Made by a program: the position numbers and the translations under genes. A model generated the notes under the pieces. That model searched no databases. It was not told where the DNA came from and saw only the letters and a list, made by a program, of their open reading frames with translations. This document shows positions 21,850 to 31,884 of a DNA stretch of 64,000 nt, piece by piece; the stretch's first letter is position 1; each line of letters opens with the position of its first letter. Origin of the DNA: Dolomedes plantarius (lineage: Eukaryota > Arthropoda > Arachnida > Araneae > Dolomedidae). The stretch covers positions 184,495,281 to 184,559,280 of the forward strand of contig OU015496.1 in the NCBI GenBank assembly GCA_907164885.2, read 5' to 3'.

Positions 21850-22830
21850 TTCCTCGAGCACAAAGGTTTTGTCTTTTCTTTGCAACGGTAGTGTTGAAAA
21901 TGTAAATTCTTAAAATTTCAAACGGTTTAAAGAAGTTCACCATACACAAATCAAGAAACTCAAATAAAAACTTATAAATCATGTTATCTTCTGTATTTAT
22001 GCTTGTGCTCTAGAGCTTTTATTTAGAATTTCAAAAATACTTTTGACTTTTGTAATTTTACATTCCAGCAGTAGTACTAAGAAAGGTAAAAAAGCCACAA
22101 ATCAATACGCATTTAGAATCTGAATAAATTCGATTCTCGATAAGTAGAATACCATTATGCGTTCCGAGAAATGGTTTATATTTGTCTTCAAGCGAAAAAG
22201 CTTACGGCGTAGACTTTCCCACTTAAACTAGTCCTCTTAACGAATTATCCCTCTCAAACTCTTTAAATTTTAGACATTCTGAAGGAGAGTGATTTTTGCA
22301 GTAATTAATTAACCTTATTATAAATGAATTCGGACATTCCGAAGAAATATGAAAGTGTATATTTGTTCGTGTTTCGTTAGAAAAAAAAATGTAAATACTC
22401 TAAAAATTAGAGGAAATTTTTAGAAAAAAAAAATCCTAGGGAAATCTATAAAATGTATCAAATTCTAGCAAAATGTAGGCTGTCACTATGGAAAAGTGAC
22501 CGTGACTTTGAAAATAGTTATAGCGACTGTTGGAGCATCAAGCTTACTCTTAATTCCGCTAGAATGCGTAAACATCATAATTTTCAACTAACATTCCGTG
22601 AACCATGAACAGAGTAACACTGCTTAGCACAGTGTTACCTAAAGTGTTGTTCTCAAACATTCCGTAGTTTCGGGAGATAACGGTGTATTTTAATAGAGTT
22701 TTTCAAATTAATGCAGTACAAAATATTTTTGACTCTTATCAGATTCTTAGTGACCTCCTTCAAGAGTATGCGTAGGATTTAGACGTTGAATTCTGCGTAA
22801 ATGACTATAAATATGGTCTAATTCTAACTG
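21850..22830. other. Non-coding DNA
   Basis: AT-rich, no gene seen. A hairpin with 9-bp arms GTAACACTG / CAGTGTTAC is at 22614-22638. Confidence 0.4.
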
Positions 22831-23469
22831 CAAAAACTCAATTAATATTAGAAAATTTTTTTCTTTCCTTATACATATAAAGCACATATCTTTAAATATG
22901 TCATACATAAAAAAAATGGAAATTATAAATCTATAAATAATTTTCAAATTAACAGTTTAGAATTTTATACGATTAACTGGTGATTAAAAATCATGAAGTG
23001 CTGTGCGCACCATAAAATTGAGAATATGCTTATGGAAAAAAATTAATGGTCAGACTACACTTGTTATATATTTACCTGTAATGTAAAACCAAACAAATTG
23101 TAATAAGTGTTATTAAAATTAAAAATTGAGCATAAAATTTAAAAAAAACTTGAATTTTGACAATTATTTGCATAATTTTCCCACATAAAAAAAATATTCG
23201 AGAATTGCACATTTTTCTGGTTTTAAAATGTAGAGAACCATGAAATACACATATGAGTGTAGTTTTATCAGTTTCCTATTGATAGTTTAAAAGTAATGCT
23301 GCACAGAATCTCAAAATTAGCAGTTTATCATATAAAATTCTGAACTGCTAATTTTAAAATTATTTATAGATTTATAATTTCCATTTTTATATATGACATA
23401 TTTAAAGATATGTACTTTATATGTGTTTAAGAAAGAAAATTTCTTTTTCTAATATTATTCGAGTTTTTG
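22831..23469. repeat. Large inverted repeat, ~145-bp arms
   Basis: Left arm about 22831-22977 and right arm about 23325-23469 are imperfect reverse complements (for example AAATTATAAATCTATAAATA in both), with about 350 bp between them. No transposase is encoded in the spacer. Probably a long-armed MITE or foldback element; superfamily unknown and no clear target duplication. Confidence 0.65.
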
Positions 23470-23535
23470 TTGTCAGGTACAAAATTCATCTAAAGTTAAA
23501 TAAAAGCTAATAGAATTTCTTGATTTATAAAATTA

Positions 23536-23607
23536 CTAGCTGAAAACCCTCACTTCGCTACGGAGTACATTCAAATTAAATACAACGGTCAATGTAGGCA
23601 ATTAATG

Positions 23608-23694
<87 letters not shown>

Positions 23695-24363
23695 TATAAT
23701 AAATACGACGATCAATGCATACAATTGATGCAAAAAAAAATACATTCATAAAAAAATCGTAAGGGATATTTTATAGACAAAATAATGTAAAAGAAAATAT
23801 TCATATTAAATCTAATAGGACATACTAAAGAATATAGTACAGTTAATATAGTACAGTTTGAGGAACATATTTTTACTGTATTTTAATATTTTTTTAGATA
23901 ATGTCTAATCGTCTGTCGCATTAGCAAGAAAAGAATAATATTTTTTTGTCTATTTCGTTGTTATGACGTGACCATAAATTTATTTAAAGTACCAGAAAAT
24001 GAAATCACGTAATCACCATTTAATAAATTAAATTCTAAAAATTAATCTTTAAAAATTCACCAAAACTCAGAAAATGGGGGTAAAGATTAAAAAAAGATTA
24101 CATTTTAAAGGAATTCTTGTGATATAAATTTTATAACCCTCAAATTGTTATTTTAAATGCAAACTTAAAAAATGTTACTAAAACAGCTTAAAAATTTAAT
24201 TTAAAAAAATCAATGAAGAATTTTTCAAAAATCTTTCTTTGTGCACCTCTACACTATAAAAAGAATCGCCATGCAAAATTTCAGACTTTTAGGTCCAGCG
24301 GTTTGGTCTGTGCGTTGTATGTCAGTGAGTCAGTCAGTTACGGAACTGTTTTATATATATAGA
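23536..24363 (-). mobile_element. Non-autonomous Helitron, copy B
   Basis: On the minus strand it runs from TCTATATATATAAAAC to CTAG, with a terminal GC-rich hairpin before the end, A before and T after. It shares its interior with copies A, C and D. It contains an AT dinucleotide run of about 80 bp (23610-23691). No coding. Confidence 0.8.
23610..23691. repeat. (AT)n microsatellite
   Basis: About 40 AT units inside Helitron copy B, in the same relative place as the run in copy D (40521-40583). Confidence 0.95.
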
Positions 24364-24720
24364 TTATTCAAATAACTGTGTAATAATTAAATTATTCATT
24401 ATTGATATTCGAATGATAATACTTTATTACACAATAAAAATTTTTATAATTTATATTTGATTCAAATTAAGTAATTCAATATTTGAACTAATACCAACTG
24501 AAGTACGGCATTCGTATCGTCTTGGCGAGATTTCGCTCTGAAACTCCATTTTTGTCGTTTTTCTCACTTTGGTTCATCACTTTGTTCCGTAGTGAAGCTA
24601 TACATCGCAGGCGTGGAAGATGTTCTATATCAGGGGTTCGCAACGCGTTGCTCGCGAAACAATTTTAAGTTCCCCCCCCCCCGGTTCAGTTTTCTAAACT
24701 TTAGATATTTGAACAACGAA

Positions 24721-25015
24721 CGCATTTACACATTCGCACTCGCGCCACCTGTCATCATCCGCAAGACATTCGCGAGACATTCGTCACATTCCTGCATCGA
24801 CGCAAGCGACCGTTCTCACATTCCCGCCTCTTGCTGTGAACAAGGCTTCCCGTCACCATTCGCCCCTTTGACTCGTGCCAGAAAATCGCTCCCGAAGCGA
24901 GCGCCACGATTGGCGAGGAGAAAAAGCGGGATGAACGGCGAACGCACCGTTTACACATTCAACGTGCACCTCCCCAAGCGATTCGACTCGACGCTAGCGC
25001 GACTGTGTAAACGCG
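24721..25015. repeat. GC-rich foldback insert
   Basis: The left edge CGCATTTACACATTCGCACT and the right edge (reverse complement CGCGTTTACACAGTCGCGCT) are similar inverted ends. The interior is clearly richer in GC than its surroundings and repeats a GTTTACACATTC motif near 24949. Probably a nested MITE; target duplication not resolved. The 184-codon frame across it is taken as chance in GC-richer DNA. Confidence 0.45.
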
Positions 25016-25125
25016 GCGTAAAACCGCAAAAATCAAAACTGAGCAGCCTGCTCTCTCGACAGCATCGCTCACCCCTCGCTGTGAGTCAGCTTCTTTTTCC
25101 TGTTCTGAAATTGAACTACCTTGGA

Positions 25126-25442
25126 ATAAGGGTGCGACATCGATAACAAAACATCGATGTTTTAAAACATCGATATTCAATATTGAAACATCGATGTTAA
25201 TAAAGCATCGCCCAAAAAACATCGATGTTTTAAAACATCGATATTCAATATTGAAACATCGATGCTAATAAAACATCGCCCAAAAAACATCGATGTTTTA
25301 AAACATCGATATTCAATATTGAAACATCGATGCTAATAAAACATCGCCCAAAAAACATCGATGTTAAAAAAACATCGGCTTCAATAAATCGATGCTAAAA
25401 ACATCGATGTTTTGAAAACATCGACATCGATGTCGCATCCCT
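25126..25442. mobile_element. hAT MITE made of ATCGAT-rich tandem units
   Basis: 317 bp with ends carrying GGGTGCGACATCGAT and, inverted, AGGGATGCGACATCGATG, and an exact 8-bp duplication ACCTTGGA (25118-25125, 25443-25450). The interior is three 68-bp tandem units plus a partial one, each with several palindromic ATCGAT sites. No coding. Confidence 0.85.
25141..25395. repeat. 68-bp tandem repeat rich in ATCGAT
   Basis: The phase marker CGCCCAAAA recurs at 25209, 25277 and 25345. Each unit combines CATCGATGTTTTAAAACATCG with ATATTCAATATTG, so it is both tandem and palindromic. Confidence 0.85.
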
Positions 25443-25461
25443 ACCTTGGAGCGTCGGCATA

Positions 25462-25640
25462 TACTTGTGAATCTTTGTTTTCCAATATGAAATACTTAAA
25501 ATCAAAGTACCGATCACGCCTCACTGACACTCATTTTGGACCATTGCCTGAGAACTGGTAATTCAACTTATGTGCCACATTGCAAAGAATTGGCCGCAGA
25601 TTTGCAATGTCAAATATCGCATAAATTATCAATTTTAAGA
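25462..25640 (+). pseudogene. hAT transposase C-terminal remnant
   Basis: Two overlapping frames read SNMKYLKSKYRSRLTDTHF and then NSTYVPHCKELAADLQCQIS, separated by a frameshift near 25550. This matches the C-terminal region of ZBED5/GTF2IRD2-like hAT transposases (KYRSRLTD... followed by Y.P....L...QCQ.S). No catalytic part remains. Confidence 0.65.
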
Positions 25641-25814
25641 ATGTTTTGTTTAAATAAAAATTTGAATTTGTGTATTAGAAATTTATGTTGCATTAATATT
25701 TTCATGCTTAAATATTAACCCCCCCCCCCCTACACACATGCACACCTCTTCATCCAGCCGTGCCCGCCGAAATATACCCTCCAAGTAAAAAGGTTGCCGA
25801 CTCCTGTTCTATAT

Positions 25815-25964
25815 GCATATAGCAGTAAAAATGCACGGAGTAGTTACCAGTTTGGATTTTTGTGAGTGCTATAAATCAACACCTGCCTCTCACTAAAATG
25901 TGACAATTATTTGTCGTTTTAGTTGTGTAGGAATAACTATAGATGAGATAAGGCTTTCGAGATG

Positions 25965-26011
<47 letters not shown>

Positions 26012-26979
26012 CAGATAAAAAAACAAGAACAAATAAACGTCCGTCAGGAAATAAGATAATTCCTACAAATTATGTCTAGTAGCTGCTCGAAAATTCAACA
26101 TGCCCTGAGCACTATTTATTAACAATTCTCAGAATGATATTTGAGCTCATAGGTATACATGCAGCTGTGCTCACAACTTAATGCAAATTTATGTCAGCAG
26201 ATTCGGTCTTCGTTTGGCATCTTCTAATACTTTATCTTACACTTCTTACACCCCCTGTTCTACTTTTAAGTGATAATTTTGTTGAGAAATCTGAAAGTAG
26301 ATCTAAATTTTATCAAAAACTTTTAAAGAAAAGACAGAGTCCATAAACCAATACAAGCTAATTAATGAAATGTGATTAAAATTGTTTAAAAATCTCTGAT
26401 GTCACGCATGAATGAGGGCATCGATATATGTGCCGGCACAGTTATAGAGGATGAAAAGCCACTACTTTATAATGCACTTGTTATTAATCCGGCTTGTACT
26501 GTACTTCTCATAAACCCTCTTCCATCATTGAAGCCAGATAATAATCAGCCTCCTGTGCTCTCTAATCCAATCATAAATGTTATTGTTTAAAAACCCTGTT
26601 ATTGATTTTAACTAGGTAGTTATGTTTTGATAGTTCCAAACGCTCCTAACCCAATCCCTAAACTTCAGCCATCTTCACTTTTATGATTTGTTTGTACTTA
26701 TCAGGTATATGCTAAAAATTCCAATACTTAACTGTCTGGTGCCTGTCTGTAAATATTTGATACTCAAAAATATTTTATAGAGAGTCATTTATAAAAAGAC
26801 GATAACCGTTAGAACTGTTAGACCGTTATGAAGTAAACAGTTGAATTGCGTCAGAAGGAATTTTGTATGACTGTGTAATTTGTTATTCTGTAATGTATAA
26901 TTGTATGACTGTATAATTGTTATTAACTAACTTTTCTTAAAAGGAACTTGAGTTTCTCTCTCTCTCTCTCTCTCTTAGG
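25815..26979. other. Non-coding DNA with TAA and TC microsatellites
   Basis: (TAA)n at about 25966-26009 and (TC)n at about 26955-26975. No gene supported. Confidence 0.5.
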
Positions 26980-27556
26980 GGTGTGCGTAGGGCCGGGTTA
27001 AGATATCGGCTTTAGGCATAGGCGTAGCGTCGGGGGGGCACGGGGGGGGCACGTGCCCCCCCAACTGAACTTGAAATAAATTAAAACTTAATAGAGTTCA
27101 GTTAAAATCGGAAAATTGTAGAAAACTTTTAAGAAATTTGGGTTTTTTCCCGCTTTTTCAAACTGTGAAACTGAATATTCCGATTATGTCTTTAGTCTTA
27201 ACATAGATTTTAACAATGATATGATCTATAACAAAAATTCGATGCTATATTTTTTCCTCGGCTAAAAATCCTTTGCGTTCAGACCACACTCTTTACCCCC
27301 TTGGGGTCATTGAACTTATTCCCCCTCACCCCTTCAAGGAATGCGCTACAAAGGGTCGCTATCAGTGTTCCTGGAAACACGAAGCAGGCGCTGGGTGGAG
27401 AATGGGTGGAGGCGCTGGGTGGTGTGGTCTAGCGACTGGCCTAGACTACACCACTTTCTATATCCACCTCTACCAGTCAGTAATTCTTTGTGTGTTGGTT
27501 TCAATTCTTTGTTTTCGTGCACGCTTTATGAAATCATTGTTTTTGTACGTTTGAAA

Positions 27557-30008
27557 ATGTCAAAACAGAAATCAGTACTTTCTTTTTTCAAAAAAGTCGA
27601 TAGTTCGAATAAAAAAGTTGATTTGTTAAACCAAGAAAAAAATCTAGAAGCAAGTAGTGACAGTAGCATTAATGAATGTGCCAAGTGCAACTATGGTGAT
27701 AATCAGCTGATGCCGATACCATCCTGGTCAACAAATCTCGATGTGGATGAAAAGGCCACGCCAAAGGCCCTCCATAGGCCTAGGCCTATGGAGGTGGTGG
27801 AAAGTAGTGGTAGAGATCCTGCTCTGGGTCTACAATCAGCGGATATTTCTAGGGATCCATTCCAGCCTGTTGATTGTTTCAAGGTAAGCAAAATACAGTT
27901 AAAATCTAGACAGTTTAGAAAACGTGGTATTCTGAATTTGGTTGGGTTGAATACAGCCCCATTTTGGATGCTGCATTTTGTTTCTCTTGTCGTATTTTTT
28001 GCAAAGATAAAACAGGGCGTGGAGAGGAGTCATTTACTAAAATTGAGGTGACAAACTGGAAAAAAGCATTGGAAAAATTTAGAAAACATGAAAAAAGTGA
28101 TATGCATCTAAAATCTACCTAATTTCTTACAGAATACCGAAAATCTGACAAAACAGTTGCAGACTCTTTGTCTTCAGCACACACTAAAAAAGTTAAAGAA
28201 AATCGAAAACATGTAAAATTCATTATTGAAACTATTTTGTTCCTTGGAAAACAAGGTCTTGCCCTAAGAGGACATTGTGAGGCTTCGGTGTCTTTAAATA
28301 GAGGTAATTTTCAGGAGCTACTTGACTTTAGGTCAAAAGATAAAGGAGAAGATATAATAGCACTGATGAATTCATCAGTTCATTCATACAGGAGTCCCCA
28401 GATACAGAATGAAATTATAGATTGTATAAAAAGTGAAATGATACAATATATCGTGAAAGAGTTAGAAGAGGTTACGGCCTATTCTATAATTTGTGACGAA
28501 ACAACAGATGTTTCCACTCGTGAGCAAGTGAGCATATGCATTCGCTACATCACTAACAATGACGAAAATGTCCGAATTAAAGAGAGATTTCTGGGCTTTG
28601 TTGATGTTGCAGAAACAACAGGTCAAAACTTACATTCGGTTATTAAAGGTTATATACAGCAAATTGGGATAAATCTTAATAAAATGCGTGGTCAGGCGTA
28701 TGACGGTGCTAGTCAAATGAGTGGAAAGTTCAATGGCGTAGCTGCAAGGTTTCAGGAAGAAGAGCCTAGGGCATTATACACTCATTGTCATGCCTATTTG
28801 TTGGATCTTGCTGTTATGCGGTTTTGTGAAGAAGTAAGACAGTTGCGAAATTGTTTGTCCATAATAAATTCTCTGTATAATATTATCAATGCTTCTGCCA
28901 AGAGGTTTTCTATTTTTGAATCTATATGTAAACAAAATGAAGAGGCTAAAAGTAAAAGGCTGATTAGTTTGTCACAAACAAGATGGACTGTTCGTCACCG
29001 TGCTATAAGGGTTATCTTAGAGCAGCTCCCAGAAGTTTTGGAAGCAATGGAAGTTGTGGCAAGTGACGCTTCCAATAGAAAGGTTGCAGCTGAAGCAGAT
29101 GGACTAATAAAGCAGGCGAGTAGTTTTGAATTCATCTTCAGCCTTAAACTTATGTACAACGTTTTAAGCCTGACTGACATACTGTCGAAAGAGCTTCAAA
29201 GTGAAACGTTAGACATTTCCAAACTGTTCAGTAAAGTTGAAGCTGTTATCGACAGTATAAAACTTCAACGAAATATCAAGGTTTCATTCACTTATGGAAA
29301 GAAACAGAAGAACTTTGCAAAGTTTTTTCCACCAAAGGCTTGTATGTTGACAGACTCTCCTTGCCTCGAAAACGGAAGACACCAAAAAGGCTTCAATATA
29401 ATGATGCGGCTGAATCTTTTTATCATCACACCTCGGCAGAAGGACAATGTAAAATAGAAATTTATTTTGCGGGGCTTGACATTGTAGTAAGTAACCTCCA
29501 AGCTCGATTTTCTCAGAATGACTACGACAAAATCAATTCCATTATCCAGCTTTTGTTGGATTGGGATAGCTTAGATGAAACTGTTGTTGGGAAAATCCAA
29601 ACCTTTTATCAGTTGCCTTCAAGTCTTTCCTCACAGCTGAAGTTTTTTCACTGCTTCTCTAAAAAAATTTTTATAAAAACAGATAAGAAAAATCCAAACA
29701 TAAATCTGCAAGAGTTGGCACAGTTTTGCACTAAAAACGGCCTGAAAAACAATGTACCTGAAGTGATACATCTCTTAGAAATTGCTCTTTCATGGCCTAT
29801 CACAACTACGACCGCAGAGAGGTCATTCTCTACCCTGCGAAGGCTCAAATCTTACTTGAGAAGCACGATGAAAGAAGAACGCTTAAGTGGACTTGCCATA
29901 ATGGCAATAGAACATGAACTGACGCAGCTGTACTCGAGTGAAGAGAAACTGGACTTGCTTGTGGAAAAATTTTCAAGGCATTCTGAAAGAAGACTTTTAT
30001 TAAATTAA
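27557..30008 (+). pseudogene. hAT transposase (TTF zinc finger, hATC domain)
   Basis: Starts at the ATG at 27557 (MSKQKSVLSFFKK). A frameshift near 27921 must be crossed to reach the TTF-type zinc finger (WVEYSPILDAAFCFSCRIF, then NWKKALEKFRKHEKSDMH; about 27925-28115). A TAA at 28120-28122 interrupts the same frame, which then runs 28123-29330. The first catalytic Asp lies in IICDETTD near 28490, and the second probably in QAYDGAS near 28695. HCHAYLLDLAV and QTRWTVRHRA follow. A second frameshift near 29335 leads to the C-terminal dimerisation domain (EIALSWPITTTTAERSFSTL..LKSYLRSTM; about 29775-29870) and the stop at 30006. The family is that of ZMYM1-like/TTF hAT transposases. With only three lesions the copy is young but probably not autonomous. 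Confidence 0.85.
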
Positions 30009-30410
30009 AGAGAGCTGTTATGGCCAAGTACGAGACAAGGTTTACCAATGTGTTAAACAGATATTTAAAATACACTGTAAAAACTTGTAGAACTTGCCTA
30101 GAATCATTATTTTATATTTTATTTATTAACTTAAGATTTTTCAAAGTTTCAATATTTGTTGTTTAAGAAAAGAGTTTGTAGTAATAAAAGCACTGATTTT
30201 GACTAGAAAGTGATTTAACTTTACCATTCCTGTCCTGTGAGGGAACGAAAAATAAAATATTTTTTGTATTTTGAGTTGAGAGCTAATTATAGCAGAGGTG
30301 TGATAGGTTTTTTGTTGAATAATTGAAAATCCAATACAGCAATCAAATAACATTTATATTAAAATGAGTTACGTTTAGGAGATGTTGCTTTCGTAACTTT
30401 GTTAAAATGA

Positions 30411-30571
30411 TAAGTTTCACTTAACTTTTTAAGTTGTTTTATTTCACTTTGCTTTTTACCTGTTGAGTACTTTCCGCAGCTAACAACTTAGGAGAGCTTA
30501 GCGGCCGAAAGTACTCAACAGATAAAAGACAAAGGGAAATAAAACATCCTAAAAAAGATAAGTAAAACTTA
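30411..30571. repeat. Foldback (MITE-like) in hAT 3' region
   Basis: 161 bp. Arms of about 70 bp with core CTGTTGAGTACTTTC and its inverse, extending outwards through GTTTTATTTC and TAAGTTT. The short centre contains GCGGCC. No clear target duplication. Confidence 0.65.
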
Positions 30572-30867
30572 GACTTTATTGATTATCATGTTTTACAATA
30601 TCCTCGCCAAATTCATTAATCATGTTGTAGAACAGATTTTGGGTCCTCAGATAGCCTAAAAACACGTTTTAGGGCTTTCAATTAAAAAAAAAATTATAAA
30701 CATTTATAGAAACTTTTTAATTTGATAAATATTGCTTATTGAAATGTTATTTCCTTATTGAATTAAATTATGACCATTTTTTTATCGTACTATTACAATA
30801 TTTATATATTATTTTACTATACAATCATTCCTCCGAATACGATTGACTGCTTGGTGAAAGGAAAATG

Positions 30868-31034
30868 TGTTATCGATATTTTGAAATATCGTCGATATTT
30901 TGAAATATCGATATTTTTGTGCCGAAATATTATTGATATCGATATTAATGGCCGATATTATCATCGATACTCATATCGATATTTTGCTTTCGATATTATT
31001 ATCGATACTCATGTCGATATTTTGCTTTCGATAT
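30868..31034. repeat. ATCGAT/ATCGATAT-rich block
   Basis: Repeated TCGATATTTTG and ATCGATACTCAT motifs, ending CGATATCCCATCCCTA. That end resembles the MITE end at 25442. A matching left end is not evident, so this is either a truncated MITE or hAT subterminal repeats. Confidence 0.5.
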
Positions 31035-31884
31035 CCCATCCCTAATTTGTGCCCCCCCAAAATATAGAAGCACGCTACGCCTATGGCTTTAGGTGCTGCA
31101 GCGCAGGGGCCTCAGCCATCTAGAAGGTCTTGAGAAAACAGAGGAAAAGCCAAAATTGAGTTCAGGCAAAAACATGAATCTCTAACGGCTTCTGATATCT
31201 ACTCCTGCTTGCTGTCTCACCGTGACGATGGGGTGGAAGGGATGAAGTACGTCGGGAGTGTATACTCCTGGTAGGGTCACCCAACGAGTAAAGGCCATTC
31301 CATTTTGCTCAGATAAAGTCCGCAGACAGAGGAGCTAAGTCAGTCCTCTACCCTCGGGTGCTCCAGTTCTTGTGACTAACAGAGGCTGCATTTTCCCTCC
31401 ATCCATGAATTATGTCGGTTATTCTTGTTAATACTACATCGTTCGTCGCACAGATAGAAGAGGGATGCGTTCGGGGTATATGAATCCTTGTTTTCATCTG
31501 CGACAGACCCACTCAGACGACACTCTCTCGTTTTTTCAGTAGCCATCTGAAGAATCACACATACACCTATGGTCCCAAGACTCATCTTGTCTGCGTTAAA
31601 TACCATTCGGACCAGGCCTCCCCAGCGCACATTTAGTCCGGTGGCTTAGAGCTCTATTTTAAGATTACCGTTACCTGGCGGATAAAAGCACCAAATTTGG
31701 TATGAAGGTACCTAATAGTATACTAATAAAAGTTAGCCTAGGAGCCCTCTGGAATTTCTAAAAATTTTCATGTGCAGCACTAAAATCGAAAATGGTCGAC
31801 TACGACCAAATATCACACGTGAATCTTTCTTTTCGAGGCACCACTACTGCAAAAACCATAAAAAATGGAATTTGTGATGTTGAG

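Larger units (their letters stand above)
24631..25806 (+). mobile_element. Decayed hAT element with two nested insertions
   Basis: Ends CAGGGGTTCGCAAC and (reverse complement) CAGGAGTCGGCAAC, with an exact 8-bp duplication TTCTATAT (24623-24630, 25807-25814). A GC-rich foldback (24721-25015) and a hAT MITE (25126-25442) lie inside. The right part keeps a transposase C-terminal remnant. Confidence 0.8.
27017..31085 (+). mobile_element. hAT element with nearly complete transposase
   Basis: 4,069 bp. Ends CATAGGCGTAGCGT and its near-perfect inverse, followed inward by a G tract (left) and a C tract (right). Exact 8-bp duplication GCTTTAGG (27009-27016, 31086-31093). It carries one transposase gene with about three inactivating changes, a foldback (30411-30571) and an ATCGAT-rich block near the right end. 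Confidence 0.9.

Noticed and set aside
24592..25146. 184-codon plus-strand open frame
   Set aside because: It spans a hAT end, a GC-rich foldback and the start of a MITE; no domain, and the composition reflects the GC-rich insert.
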